Shown here piece after piece: positions 7,117 through 16,251 of a stretch of DNA of 64,000 nt (its first letter is position 1; each line of letters begins with the position of its first letter). The notes below the pieces were generated by a model, which saw only the letters and a program-made list of their open reading frames with translations, was not told the DNA's origin and did no database searches. Location of the stretch: the NCBI GenBank assembly GCA_963789275.1, contig CAWBKF010000007.1, positions 6,509 through 70,508 on the forward strand, given 5' to 3'. This stretch comes from DAHUYF01 sp963789275. Lineage in GTDB: Bacteria > Pseudomonadota > Alphaproteobacteria > ATCC43930 > CGMCC-115725. Both the position numbers and the translations under genes were made by a program.

Positions 7117-8907
7117 TCAATAGACGCGCACCTTGGGCGGGACGACCTGCACCTCGTTCGACAGCGTGTACATATGCACCGGGCGATAATCGAGCCGCAC
7201 CTTGCCGGCGCCGTCGAGCCAGGAGACGGTGTGCTTCATCCAGTTCTTGTCGTCGCGCTCGGGAAAATCCTCGCGCGCATGGGCGCCGCGGCTCTCGGTG
7301 CGGTTGACCGCGGAATGGAGCGAGACCACCGCCTGCGCCAGGAGGTTGTCGAGCTCGAGCGCCTCGACCAGATCGGTGTTCCAGATCATCGAGCGGTCGG
7401 AAATCGCGAGATCCTTGATCGACGCCGCAATGTCGTCGATCTTGCGCCGGCCCTGCTCGAGCGTCTCGGCGGTGCGGAAGACGGCGCAGTCGTTCTGCAT
7501 CGTCCGCTGCATGGCGAGCCGGATCTCGCCGGTCTTCAGCGTCCCCTTGGCGTTGCGCACGCGGTCGAGCCGGGCCAGCGTCGCGTCGCTCGCCGAGCCC
7601 GCGAGCGGCTTGTGCGGCGCCCCCGGCCGCACCAGCTCGGCGGCGCGATGCGCCGCGGCGCGGCCGAAGACGACGATGTCGAGGAGCGAATTGCAGCCGA
7701 GGCGGTTGGCGCCATGCACCGAGACGCAGGCCGCCTCGCCGATCGCCATCAGGCCGGGCACGGTGCGCTCGGGATCGTCGGCGGTCGGGTGGATGACCTC
7801 GCCGTGATAATTGGTCGGGATGCCGCCCATGTCATAATGGACCGTGGGCAAGACCGGGATCGGCTCGCGTGTGACATCGACGCCGGCGAAGATCTTCGCC
7901 GTCTCGGAGATGCCGGGCAGCCGCTCATGCAGCACCTTGGGATCGAGATGCTCGAGATGCAGCAGAATGTGGTCCTTGTGCGGCCCGCAGCCGCGGCCCT
8001 CGCGGATCTCGATGGTCATGGCGCGGCTCACCACGTCGCGGGACGCGAGATCCTTGGCGGTCGGCGCGTAGCGCTCCATGAAGCGCTCGCCTTCGGAATT
8101 GGTGAGGTAGCCGCCCTCGCCGCGCGCGCCTTCGGTGATCAGGCAGCCGGCGCCGTAGATGCCGGTGGGGTGGAACTGGATGAACTCCATGTCCTGCAGC
8201 GGCAGTCCCGCGCGCAGCACCATGGCGTTGCCGTCGCCGGTGCAGGTATGCGCCGAGGTGCAGGAGAAATAAGCGCGGCCATAGCCGCCGGTGGCCAGCA
8301 CCACCTGATGCGCGCGGAAGCGGTGCAGCGTGCCGGTGGCGAGATCCCAGGCGAGCACGCCGCGGCAAGCGCCGTCCTCGTCCATGATGAGGTCGAGGGC
8401 GAAATACTCGACGAAGAACTCGGCGTTGTGCCTGAGGCACTGCTGATAGAGCGTGTGGATGATGGCGTGGCCGGTGCGGTCGGCGGCGGCGCAGGCGCGC
8501 TTGGCCATGGCCTTGCCGTGATGCACGGTATGGCCGCCGAAGGGACGCTGGTAGATCCTGCCGTCCTCGGTGCGCGAGAACGGCACGCCGAAATGCTCGA
8601 GCTCGATCACCGCCGGAATCGCATTGCGGCACATATACTCGATCGCGTCCTGGTCGCCGAGCCAGTCGGAGCCCTTGACCGTGTCGTACATGTGCCAGCG
8701 CCAGTCATCCTCGCTCATATTGGCGAGCGCGGCGCTGATGCCGCCTTGCGCCGCCACGGTATGGCTGCGCGTCGGGAAGACCTTGCTGATGCAGGCTGTC
8801 CTGAGCCCCGCCGCGGTCATGCCGAGGGTGGCGCGCAAACCCGCGCCGCCGGCGCCCACCACGACGACGTCATAGGCGTGATCGACGATCTCGTAAGCCT
8901 GCGCCAT
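7117..8907 (-). CDS. sdhA: Succinate dehydrogenase flavoprotein subunit
   Basis: 596 residues, the usual length. This subunit oxidises succinate to fumarate on covalently bound FAD. Visible features: the N-terminal Rossmann motif VVVGAGGAGLRA (residues about 15-26), the FAD-attachment region SHTVAAQGGISAAL, the substrate-loop segment LITEGARGEGGYL, and HGANRLGCNSLLDIVVFGRAAA near residue 400. The C-terminus (EVQVVPPKVRVY) is also typical. It sits between sdhD (6 bp gap) and sdhB (27 bp gap) in one transcript. No irregularity seen. Confidence 0.98.
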   Translation of the reverse strand: MAQAYEIVDHAYDVVVVGAGGAGLRATLGMTAAGLRTACISKVFPTRSHTVAAQGGISAALANMSEDDWRWHMYDTVKGSDWLGDQDAIEYMCRNAIPAVIELEHFGVPFSRTEDGRIYQRPFGGHTVHHGKAMAKRACAAADRTGHAIIHTLYQQCLRHNAEFFVEYFALDLIMDEDGACRGVLAWDLATGTLHRFRAHQVVLATGGYGRAYFSCTSAHTCTGDGNAMVLRAGLPLQDMEFIQFHPTGIYGAGCLITEGARGEGGYLTNSEGERFMERYAPTAKDLASRDVVSRAMTIEIREGRGCGPHKDHILLHLEHLDPKVLHERLPGISETAKIFAGVDVTREPIPVLPTVHYDMGGIPTNYHGEVIHPTADDPERTVPGLMAIGEAACVSVHGANRLGCNSLLDIVVFGRAAAHRAAELVRPGAPHKPLAGSASDATLARLDRVRNAKGTLKTGEIRLAMQRTMQNDCAVFRTAETLEQGRRKIDDIAASIKDLAISDRSMIWNTDLVEALELDNLLAQAVVSLHSAVNRTESRGAHAREDFPERDDKNWMKHTVSWLDGAGKVRLDYRPVHMYTLSNEVQVVPPKVRVY

Positions 8908-8913
8908 GGTCCC

Positions 8914-9303
8914 TCAGCCTCCGAAGGCGATCCGCAGCACGGCGAAGATGCCGGCAACGGCGAGCGCTATGGATATGAGCCGCATCGCCACCAGCGTCGA
9001 GAGCTTGAGCCATTCCGAATGGACATAGTCCTCGATCACCACCTGCAACCCGAGCGCCGCGTGGTAGAAGACGGCGATCAGCAGCAGCACGGTGAGGATG
9101 GCGGGCAGCGGATGATGCAGCCAGGCGACGACCGCGGCGCGGTCGGCGCCGGCCAGCGAGATCAGCGAGGCCACGAACCACAGGCCCAGCACGATCAGCG
9201 CCACCGCGCTGACGCGCTGCGCCCACCAATGCTGCACTCCCTCCTTGGCCGAGCCCAGGCCGATGGCGCGGCCGAGCGGCGAGCGCAGGCGCGGCTCCGC
9301 CAT
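8914..9303 (-). CDS. sdhD: Succinate dehydrogenase membrane anchor subunit
   Basis: About 129 residues with three transmembrane helices (VSAVALIVLGLWFVASLI, ILTVLLLIAVFYHAALGLQ, LISIALAVAGIFAVLRIAF). The helix-2 motif H-A-A-L-G-L-Q-V-V-I-E-D-Y-V-H is the family signature; its His is expected to ligate haem b together with SdhC. The ATG at 9301-9303 lies two bases after the sdhC stop, so the frame extending further upstream is antisense noise over sdhC. Together with SdhC it anchors SdhAB in the membrane and forms the quinone site. Confidence 0.93.
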   Translation of the reverse strand: MAEPRLRSPLGRAIGLGSAKEGVQHWWAQRVSAVALIVLGLWFVASLISLAGADRAAVVAWLHHPLPAILTVLLLIAVFYHAALGLQVVIEDYVHSEWLKLSTLVAMRLISIALAVAGIFAVLRIAFGG

Positions 9304-9305
9304 CG

Positions 9306-9701
9306 CTAGCCCCGCACCGCGAGGCCGGCGGCAAAGGCGATGACGGTGAGCACGATGCTCGCCGCCACCACCGTCCAGCCCGAGGCGTAGACGGTGCGCA
9401 GCTCGAAGCCATAGCCCGCATCCCAGACGAGATGGCGGATGCCGTTGCAGAGATGGAAGAAGAACGCGAAGCTCCAGCCGAGCAGCATCAGCAGCCCGAG
9501 CCAGGAGCCCATGAACCATTGCGCCGTGGCAAAGGCGCTGTCGCTCGTCGCCGCGGCGACCAGCCACCACACCAGGAACACGGTGCCGACGCTCAGCGCC
9601 ACGCCGGTGGCGCGGTGGCTGAACGACAGCACCGAGGTCAGCTGCAGCCTGTAGGTCGAGCCCAACTGGAAAGGGGAGAGGGGCCGTTCGGCGGGCGTCA
9701 T
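9306..9701 (-). CDS. sdhC: Succinate dehydrogenase cytochrome b556 subunit
   Basis: 131 residues, three transmembrane helices. The conserved quinone-site segment SFSHRATGVAL and the haem-ligand region FFFHLCNGIRHLVWDAGYGF are both present, which makes the assignment firm. First gene of sdhCDAB, immediately followed by sdhD. The upstream 9702-9960 region is AT-richer than the surroundings and probably carries the operon promoter, but no clear -35/-10 pair could be assigned. Confidence 0.96.
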   Translation of the reverse strand: MTPAERPLSPFQLGSTYRLQLTSVLSFSHRATGVALSVGTVFLVWWLVAAATSDSAFATAQWFMGSWLGLLMLLGWSFAFFFHLCNGIRHLVWDAGYGFELRTVYASGWTVVAASIVLTVIAFAAGLAVRG

Positions 9702-10403
9702 TGCGGGAGGGCCTTGCGCTGAGGCGCGGCGCGCGCGCCGCGCGCATCATCTAGCTCGCGCGCCCGGGCCAAGTCAACGCCGCCTCCGACATGCCGGCGC
9801 GCCGCCTCGCGCACGGCGATTGTGGAAAAGCCTGGGGACGGGATGAGGACAAGCTGTGCGAATCGCGCAATTTTATGCACAGAAATTTTCGCCCCGCGCA
9901 AGAAAACTTCTTGTGGCACAGCGTGATTCTGCGATCATCATAGCATGGCTCGCGAGAGCGTCGGCCCCTTGATCGGGAGCCGCGGGTCCATCTGGCGGTG
10001 GGCCCGGGGCAAGAGATCCGAGAGGTTCTGCGCGTAGCCCGTCGCAAGGCGGGTTTCTCGGGGCGATGCGGCCGGCGCGTCACAGCGCGAGCCGCGTCGG
10101 GGCGGGTGGTTCTGCGCCTGTCCCGGCCACTGGGCGACGCCGGTTGCCTGCCCAGGCGGCCATGCGGCGCCAGATCGGGAGCGCATCCCTCGGGAAGCGC
10201 GCGCGGTTGGTGGTCGGGGCGATGCGCGAGCTGCGCGCCGCCGCCGGGCCCTCGCGGGGCCGGCGCCGGAGAAGGTGGTGTCCCGCCCGGACGCCGCAAG
10301 CGATGGGGAAAGCCCATCCGCTCGATGAGTCAGGGGGCCGGCAGCGGCTCCTCGAGAGGCGTCAGCGGCGCTCGCAAGAGCGTCCTGGCGCCTCTCTGCT
10401 TTT
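9702..10403. other. Gene-poor stretch between sdhC and the P450 gene
   Basis: Several frames are open here but none has a recognisable domain, a convincing ribosome-binding site or natural composition; they are rich in Arg, Pro and Gly as expected of random GC-rich DNA. 9811-9960 is noticeably AT-rich and holds two near-matches to a DnaA box (TGTGGAAAA at 9821-9829 and TTATGCACA at 9873-9881). A small CGCTC-GCAA-GAGCG hairpin lies at 10369-10382. Part of it may be a decayed gene. Confidence 0.5.
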
Positions 10404-10475
10404 GGCGCCCGCGCGACGCGCAGCGTCGTCGCTGGCGGGCGACAGCGGTTGCCCTGGCAACCGCGAAAGCCCGCA
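10404..10475. repeat. Modular hairpin element directly after the P450 stop
   Basis: Contains in order the hairpins CGACGC-GCA-GCGTCG, GCGGTTGC-CCTG-GCAACCGC (slightly imperfect) and the CGCGAAAGCCCGC scaffold. The same scaffold, in the opposite orientation, makes up the tandem repeats at 60.6-60.96 kb, and a version with GAGCGC-type outer hairpins forms both arms of the 6.07-6.31 kb element. Lying just beyond the P450 stop, it could act in transcript ending or mRNA protection; that is inference. Confidence 0.75.
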
Positions 10476-10484
10476 CCCTGCCTG

Positions 10485-11874
10485 CTAAGCGTCGTCGCCT
10501 GATAGAGGCTGCCGCGGCTCCAGCGTCACCCAGATGCCGTCCTTGGCGCGCAACGTCACCAACCCGATCGGCCGGACCGGGTGGCCGGGCGCGAGGCGCA
10601 GCCGGAAGCGCTGCGCGATAGCGGCGATGATCACCTGCGCCTCGGCGATGGCGAAGCTGTTGCCGATGCAAACGCGCGGTCCGCCGCCAAATGGCAGGTA
10701 GGCGAAGCGATGGCGTTGCGCGACCGCTTCGGGAGAAAAGCGCTCGGGATCGAAACGCTCGGGCTCCGGCCAGAGCTTGGATTGGATGCGTCACATAAGG
10801 CCAGATGGAAATCGTCGCGCCCGGCGGGATGCGCACGCCGCCGATCCGGTCCTCGCCGATGGCAGCCCGCGTGATCGCGTAGGCCGGCGGGTAGAGGCGC
10901 ATCGCCTCCTCGAAGACCATGCGCGTCCATGTGAGCTCGGCGAGGTCGGCAAAGCTCGGCACGCGGCCGCCGAGCACCTGGTCGATTTCGGCGTGAAGCC
11001 GCACCTCCGCCTCGGGATGCCGGGCCAGCAGATACCAAGTCCAGCTCAAGGCATTGGCCGTCGTCTCGTGGCCGGCAAGGAAGATCGTCAGGATCTCGTC
11101 GCGCAGCTGCTTGTCGGTCATGCCCTCGCCGGTCTCGGGGTCGCACGCCGCGAGCAGCATCGCGAGAAGGTCGCCGCGATCGGTCGCGTCGCGCCGCCGC
11201 TCGGCCAGAAGCCGCGCCACCAGGGCGTCGAATTCCGCGACGGCCCGACGGTGGACCTGCGCCTCGCCGCGCGGGACCCAGGCGGGAAGACCGAGAAGAT
11301 CGAGCAGGCTCGGCTTGCGCGCGATGACGACGTCCATGAGGCGCCGCACGGCTGCGACCTCGCCAGAGATGTCGGCCGAGAACATCGTGCGGGCGATGAT
11401 GTCGAGCGTCAGCGCCATCATCTCGCGCGTGACGTCAAACGCCTCGGTCCGGCCCCGCCATCGTTCGAGCGCGGTCGCGGTGCAGGAGGTCATGGCCGCG
11501 ACGAAGTCGGCGATCCGCCGATGGTGGAAAGCGGGCGCGGCGAAGCGGCGCTGGCGCTGCCAGAACGCGCCCTCGCTCAGCAGCAGCCCCTCGCCGAGAA
11601 GCGGGCCCAGAATGTTCCGCTGGAAGTGGCTCTTGCGGTAATTGCGGTGATTGGCGAGCAGCACGTGCTCGATATAGTCCGGCTGGTTGATGAAGAAGCT
11701 GTCCAGGAACAGCAGGCGCTGATGAAGGAGATTTCGGCTGAAGACCTCCGGCACCAGGATCGAAAGCTCGTCCTCGCGCAGGCGCCGGATGAACTCGATC
11801 GGACCGAACTGTCGCGCGATCCGGGTGTCCTCGGGGACGGCGGCCGCCGCCGTCGAAATCGCTTGATCCATCAT
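10485..11874 (-). CDS. Cytochrome P450 monooxygenase, frameshifted before the haem-binding region
   Basis: The N-terminal three quarters reads as a bacterial P450: the I-helix oxygen-binding motif AGHETTAN, the E-x-x-R helix (FEEAMRLYPP) and WPYVTH. The frame then derails at about 10782-10790. Another frame resumes KLWPEPERFDPERFSPEAV, then FGGGPRVCIG, a perfect F-G-x-G-x-R-x-C-x-G haem-thiolate motif, and ends at 10485 (QPLSGDDA). At the break, comparison with the usual spacing suggests two single-base losses. Substrate and CYP family cannot be told. Neighbours are sdhC and an exported SnoaL-like protein; no ferredoxin or reductase gene is adjacent, so redox partners must come from elsewhere. 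Confidence 0.88.
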
Positions 11875-11974
11875 CGCCTCCTGCGCGACACGCAGCTCAG
11901 CGCGGCATCAACGGAAGGATAGGCATTGCCCGCTCGGTCGGGCAATTCGAAACTCACGGGCGTGGGATGACGGC

Positions 11975-12397
11975 TCAGCGGTCCGTATTCCAGATATCGG
12001 CGATGCGCTTCCAGGCGCCGTCGCGCTGGCGCCACACCACGACATATTTTCCCGACGTCTCTTTCAGGTCTCGTCGCATCTGGAAGCTGAAATGCCCGAT
12101 CTCCTGGGCGAAACCGGCGCCCAGAGGCTCGACATCGAGGGTAACGCGCTTGAAATCGCCGACGCGCTCGACGACCGCCTGCCAGAACTGCAGGAGATCC
12201 GCGCCATGCACCATCTCGCCGCGATCCGGCAGCACGAAGGCATCTTCGTCATACATGGCGCGGACCGCGCCAGCATCATGCCGGGCGAAAGCGGCAGCCA
12301 TCGCATCGTTCTGCGCCTGCATCGTCGCCACGCTTTGCGCGACGGCCGGAAGAGATACCAGAGCAAGCAGCAGCGCAAGCGTCATCGTCCTGCACAT
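11975..12397 (-). CDS. Exported SnoaL/DUF4440-like protein
   Basis: About 140 residues. The start at 12397 has GGGGGAG just upstream and yields a Sec signal peptide (MTLALLLALVSLPAVAQS). The mature part is an NTF2-like fold of the SnoaL/DUF4440 type: AAAFARHDAGAVRAMYDEDAFVLPD, then FWQAVVERVGDFKRVTLDV and a final WRQRDGAWKRIADIWN. Members bind small hydrophobic molecules or act as isomerases or hydrolases; the specific role is unknown. It lies 12 bp after the MaoC-domain stop, so it may be the last gene of that unit. Confidence 0.82.
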   Translation of the reverse strand: MCRTMTLALLLALVSLPAVAQSVATMQAQNDAMAAAFARHDAGAVRAMYDEDAFVLPDRGEMVHGADLLQFWQAVVERVGDFKRVTLDVEPLGAGFAQEIGHFSFQMRRDLKETSGKYVVVWRQRDGAWKRIADIWNTDR

Positions 12398-12408
12398 TCT
12401 CTCCCCCG

Positions 12409-13465
12409 TCAGCGCGGCATCAGCACCCAGTAGTCGAGATCGAGGACCACGGCGGGATGATAGGGCATCGCCCGCACGGTCGGGGAAATCGGCGCAGGGG
12501 TGGTCCTTGGCTGCAACCGTGCGCAGCCTGAGCGCGCCGAGATCGCGGCGGCCGGGGATCGCCGCCTTGTCGCGCACCTCGCTCCAGGCATAGATGGTGT
12601 CGCCGGCAAAGCACGGCGCGACATGGCGGCCGCCATTGAGCGCGGCGATGCGGAAGGCGTTGGCGAGGCCGTTGAAGGACAGCGCGCGGGCCAGGCTGAT
12701 GATATGGCCGCCATAGATCAGCCGGCGGCCGAAGCGGCCCTTCGCCTCGCTGTGCCGGTTGAAATGGACCTTGGCGGTGTTCTGATAGAGCCGCGTCGCC
12801 ATGGCGTGCTCGGCCTCTTCGATGGTCGTGCCGTCGACATGGTCGATGCGCTCGCCGGGCGCGTAATCCTCCCAGCCCTGCGCCGCGCCGGCGAGCGCCC
12901 GGTCATAGCGCGCGGCGTCGAGCCCGGCGGGGATCGCCAGCGCCTCGGGCGCCACCGCCTCGGGCAGGCTCGGCACGCTCGGCGCCGGCGCCGGCGCCGG
13001 CGCGGCCGGGTCGCGCTTCCGCACCATCACCCAGCGGACATAGTCGACGATGCTCTCGCCGCGCTGATTGATTCCTCGCGAGCGGACATAGACCGTGCCG
13101 GTCTGGCGGTTGGAGTTCTCGCGCAAGCCCACCACCTCCGAGCGCGCGGTGACGGTGTCGCCGGGATAGAGCGGGACGCCGAACAATCCTGCGGCATAGC
13201 CGAGATTGGCCACCGCGTTTATCGAGACGTCCGGCACAGTCTTGCCGAAGACGATATGGAAGGCGAGGAAATCGTCGAGCGGCGCCGCCCTATAGCCCAG
13301 CGCCTGCGCGAAGGGATCGGCCGAAGTGACGGCAAAGCGCGTGCCGGTGAGCGCCAGGTAGAGCGCCGCGTCGGCCCTGCTCACGGTGCGCGGCGTCGCA
13401 TGCGCCAGCGTCTCGCCGAGGCGGAAATCCTCGAAGAACCGCCCGGGATCGGTCTTGCCGGTCAT
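12409..13465 (-). CDS. MaoC-family dehydratase, mesaconyl-CoA hydratase type, frameshift near the C-terminus
   Basis: A double hot-dog MaoC-like protein of about 350 residues. It begins GRFFEDFRLGETLAHATPRTVS and carries a second hot-dog domain with HFNRHSEAKGRFGRRLIYGGHIISLARAL, typical of mesaconyl-CoA hydratase (beta-methylmalyl-CoA dehydratase) of the ethylmalonyl-CoA pathway. The frame derails at 12463-12465, where a GGG run on the plus strand looks one base too long; dropping it gives YHPAVVLDLDYWVLMPR and the stop at 12409. Read without correction it would fuse to the exported protein downstream. The adjacent CoA-ester lyase supports the pathway, but related MaoC proteins of other specificity exist. 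Confidence 0.8.
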
Positions 13466-13472
13466 CGCCCGC

Positions 13473-14351
13473 TCACGCTCCCGCCATCGCCGCGATCTGC
13501 TCGGCCAGCGTCACCGTCCGCCGCGCGTCCTCGACATGGAGATTCTCGATGAGCTTGCCGTCGACTAGCACGATGCCCTTGCCCGAGGCCTCCGCCTCGG
13601 CATGGGCGGCGATGATGCGGCGCGACCACGCCACCTCGTCCGCCGCGGGCGCGAAGGCGGCGTTGGCGACCTCCAGCGTCTTGGGGTGGATCAGCGTCTT
13701 GCCGTCGAATCCCAGCTCGCGGCCTTGCGCGCAGGACTGGGCGAAGCCCGGGTCGTCGGCGAGATCGAGATGGACGCCGTCGAGGATCGCCAGCCGATAG
13801 GCGCGCGCCGCGAGCAGGCAGAGCCCGAGCGAGGTCAGCATCGGCAGCCGATCGCGCGTGTGCCGGGCATGCAGATCCTTGGCGAGGTCGGAGGTGCCCA
13901 TCACCAGGCAGGCGACGCGCGGGCTCGCCGCGGCGATCTCCTCGGCATGCAGCATGCCGAGCGGCGTCTCCATCATGCACCACACCGCCATCGCGGCCGG
14001 CGCGCCCGCGGCGGCGAGCACCGCCTCGGCCTGGCGCACCGCATCGGCGCTCTCGACCTTGGGCAGCAGCACCGCGTCGAGCGGCATCGCCGCCGCGGCG
14101 GCGAGATCGGCATGGCCCCAGGGCGTGGCGAGCCCGTTCACCCGCATCACCATCTCGCGCCTGCCATAGCCGCCTTGGCCGAGTGCCGCGGCGATATTGG
14201 CGCGCGCTTGCGCCTTGGCGTCGGGCGCCACCGCATCCTCGAGATCGAGGATCAGCACATCGGCCGGCAGGCCGCGCGATTTCTCCAGCGCGCGGGTGTT
14301 GGCGCCGGGCATATAGAGGGCGCTGCGGCGCGGGCGCGGCGTGGCGGCCAT
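13473..14351 (-). CDS. CitE-like CoA-ester lyase (malyl-CoA/methylmalyl-CoA lyase or malyl-CoA thioesterase)
   Basis: A HpcH/HpaI-CitE fold protein of about 292 residues. Motifs: RSALYMPGANTRALEKSRGL (substrate phosphate/CoA contacts), DVLILDLEDAVAPDAK (Mg-binding Glu/Asp), LLPKVESADAV, VWCMMETPLGML (catalytic Glu) and GFDGKTLIHP near the C-terminus. The ATG at 14349-14351 has GGAGAG six bases upstream. It reaches to within 7 bp of the MaoC gene, so the two are an operon for interconverting mesaconyl-CoA, methylmalyl-CoA and glyoxylate/propionyl-CoA. Whether it is the lyase or the related (3S)-malyl-CoA thioesterase cannot be settled from sequence inspection. Confidence 0.85.
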   Translation of the reverse strand: MAATPRPRRSALYMPGANTRALEKSRGLPADVLILDLEDAVAPDAKAQARANIAAALGQGGYGRREMVMRVNGLATPWGHADLAAAAAMPLDAVLLPKVESADAVRQAEAVLAAAGAPAAMAVWCMMETPLGMLHAEEIAAASPRVACLVMGTSDLAKDLHARHTRDRLPMLTSLGLCLLAARAYRLAILDGVHLDLADDPGFAQSCAQGRELGFDGKTLIHPKTLEVANAAFAPAADEVAWSRRIIAAHAEAEASGKGIVLVDGKLIENLHVEDARRTVTLAEQIAAMAGA

Positions 14352-14438
14352 GGCGGGCTCTCCGTTCCGTCCAAGCGGAGCCGCCACTATAGCCAGAAGC
14401 GCCGCGCGAAGTCATGATGGGCGCGGGAGGAAACCGCC

Positions 14439-15335
14439 ATGATCGAGGCTCTGCGCACGCCGGACGAGCATTTCGCGGCACTCCCGGGCTTCGCGTTCGC
14501 GCCGCATTATTGCGACGACCTCGCAGGCTATGCCGGCTTGCGCCTCCACTATCTCGACGAGGGCCCGCGCCAGGCCAGACGGACCTTCCTCTGCCTCCAC
14601 GGCCAGCCGAGCTGGAGCTATCTTTACCGCAAGCTCATTCCCTTCGTGACATCCGCCGGCCATCGCGCCGTGGCGCCGGATTTCTTCGGCTTCGGCCGTT
14701 CCGACAAGCCGGTGGACGACGCGCTCTATACCTTCGACTTCCACCGCGACGCGCTCCTCGCCTTCATCAATCGGCTCGATCTCCGCGACATCACGCTGGT
14801 CTGCCAGGATTGGGGCGGCCTCATCGGCCTCACCCTGCCGATGGACATGGCCGAGCGCTTCACCGGCCTCCTGGTGATGAACACCGCGCTCGGCACCGGC
14901 GACCGGCCGCTCACCGAGGGCTTCATCGCCTGGCGCGCCTGGTGCGCCGCCAATCCCGACATGAATGTCGCGAAGCTGATGGCGCGCGCCTGCCCGCTGC
15001 TTCGCCCCGAAGAAGCCGCCGCCTATGGCGCCCCCTACCCCGACATCGGCTACAAGGCGGGGGTGCGCCGCTTCCCGCAGCTGGTGCCCGACCGTCCCGA
15101 TGCCGGCGGCGCCGCGCTGTCGCGCCGCGCGCGCGACTGGTGGCGGGAGGAATGGTCGGGGCGCAGCGCCATGGTCATCGGCATGACCGATCCGGTGCTC
15201 GGGCCGCCGGTGATGCGGGCGCTGGCGCCGTTCATCCGCAACTGCCCGGCGCCGATCGAAATCGCCGAGGCCGGGCACTTCGTCCAGGAATGGGCGCCGC
15301 TCTTCATGCCGCAGGCGCTGGCGGCGCTCGCCTGA
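14439..15335 (+). CDS. Haloalkane dehalogenase-like alpha/beta hydrolase
   Basis: 298 residues. The order of motifs matches subfamily I haloalkane dehalogenases: the oxyanion segment HGQPSWSYLYRK (54-65), the nucleophile elbow VCQDWGG with Asp124 and halide-stabilising Trp125, the same numbers as in the classic enzyme DhlA, and a late EAGHFVQEW supplying the catalytic His. These enzymes hydrolyse carbon-halogen bonds to alcohol and halide. Related hydrolases without dehalogenase activity exist, so activity is not certain. The gene is divergent from the CoA-lyase gene and its stop lies 7 bp before pdxY, suggesting co-transcription. Confidence 0.85.
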   Translation: MIEALRTPDEHFAALPGFAFAPHYCDDLAGYAGLRLHYLDEGPRQARRTFLCLHGQPSWSYLYRKLIPFVTSAGHRAVAPDFFGFGRSDKPVDDALYTFDFHRDALLAFINRLDLRDITLVCQDWGGLIGLTLPMDMAERFTGLLVMNTALGTGDRPLTEGFIAWRAWCAANPDMNVAKLMARACPLLRPEEAAAYGAPYPDIGYKAGVRRFPQLVPDRPDAGGAALSRRARDWWREEWSGRSAMVIGMTDPVLGPPVMRALAPFIRNCPAPIEIAEAGHFVQEWAPLFMPQALAALA

Positions 15336-15342
15336 GCCGCGC

Positions 15343-16182
15343 GTGGCGATCCTCTCGATCCAATCCGCCGTCGCCTATGGCCATGTCGGCAATTCCGCCG
15401 CGGTCTTTCCGCTGCAGCGCCTGGGATTCGAGGTCTGGCCGGTCGACACCGTGCAATTCTCCAACCACACCGGCTATGGCGCGTGGCGCGGCAAGGCATG
15501 GGATGCCGAGACCATCGCCGCGGTGATCGCCGGCATCGGCGAGCGCGGCGGCTTCGCGCGCTGCGAGGCGGTGCTGTCGGGCTATCTCGGCGAGGCGGCG
15601 CTGGGCAACGCCGTGCTCGACGCCGTCGCCGCGGTGAAATCGGCGAGCCCGGCCGCGCTTTATTGCTGCGATCCCGTCATCGGCGACGACCATACCGGCA
15701 TCTTCGTCCGGCCCGGCATCGCCGAATTCTTCCGCGACCGCGCGCTGCCCGCCGCCGATCTCCTGACCCCCAACCGCTTCGAGCTGGCGCTGCTCGCCGG
15801 CAGCAGCGTCGAGACCATCGCCGACGCGCTCGCCGCCGCAGCGCGCCTGCGCGCGCGGGGTCCGCGCCTGGTGCTGGCGACCAGCCTCCCCGCCGCCGGC
15901 GCGATCGCGCTGCTGGCACTCGGCGATGACGGCGCTTTCGTGGTGGCGACGCCGCGCCTGCCGATGGTCGCCGACGGCGCCGGCGATCTCGCCGCCGCCC
16001 TCTTCCTCGGCCATGTCCTGCGCAAGCGCGACACGGCGGCGGCGCTCGCCGCCACGGCGTCCGCGGTCTATGCGGTGATCGAGGCGACCGAGCGCTCCGG
16101 CGAGAAGGAGCTTCGGCTTGTCGCCGCGCAAGACGCGCTGGTTGCGCCGCCGCGTCACTTCACGCCGCAGCGGATCGCTTAG
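15343..16182 (+). CDS. pdxY: Pyridoxal kinase
   Basis: 279 residues of the ribokinase superfamily. Typical pyridoxal kinase features: ILSIQSAVAYGHVGNSAAVFPLQ at the N-terminus, DTVQFSNHTGYG, VLSGYLG, CDPVIGD, LLTPNRFELALL and the anion-hole/catalytic stretch VADGAGDLAAALFLG. It phosphorylates pyridoxal to pyridoxal 5'-phosphate in the B6 salvage pathway. It starts with GTG (15343). The last 56 coding bases before 16131 are repeated in altered form at 16734-16789, beyond the next gene. Confidence 0.92.
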   Translation: MAILSIQSAVAYGHVGNSAAVFPLQRLGFEVWPVDTVQFSNHTGYGAWRGKAWDAETIAAVIAGIGERGGFARCEAVLSGYLGEAALGNAVLDAVAAVKSASPAALYCCDPVIGDDHTGIFVRPGIAEFFRDRALPAADLLTPNRFELALLAGSSVETIADALAAAARLRARGPRLVLATSLPAAGAIALLALGDDGAFVVATPRLPMVADGAGDLAAALFLGHVLRKRDTAAALAATASAVYAVIEATERSGEKELRLVAAQDALVAPPRHFTPQRIA

Positions 16183-16251
16183 AGCGGAATGGGACGAGTT
16201 GGGATACGATCGCTCGATGGATCGCTTCATATCCAGTCGGGTGGAGGTCCT

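Noticed and set aside
6112..9309. A 1065-codon open frame on the plus strand
   Set aside because: It is antisense to sdhB, sdhA and sdhD, which are certain genes; its product is Arg/Gly/His-rich as expected from the complement of GC-rich codons.
9751..10621. Possible genes in the sdhC-P450 gap, including a frame containing REVLRVARRKAGFS
   Set aside because: A faint helix-turn-helix look, but no coherent domain, start signal or natural composition in any frame.
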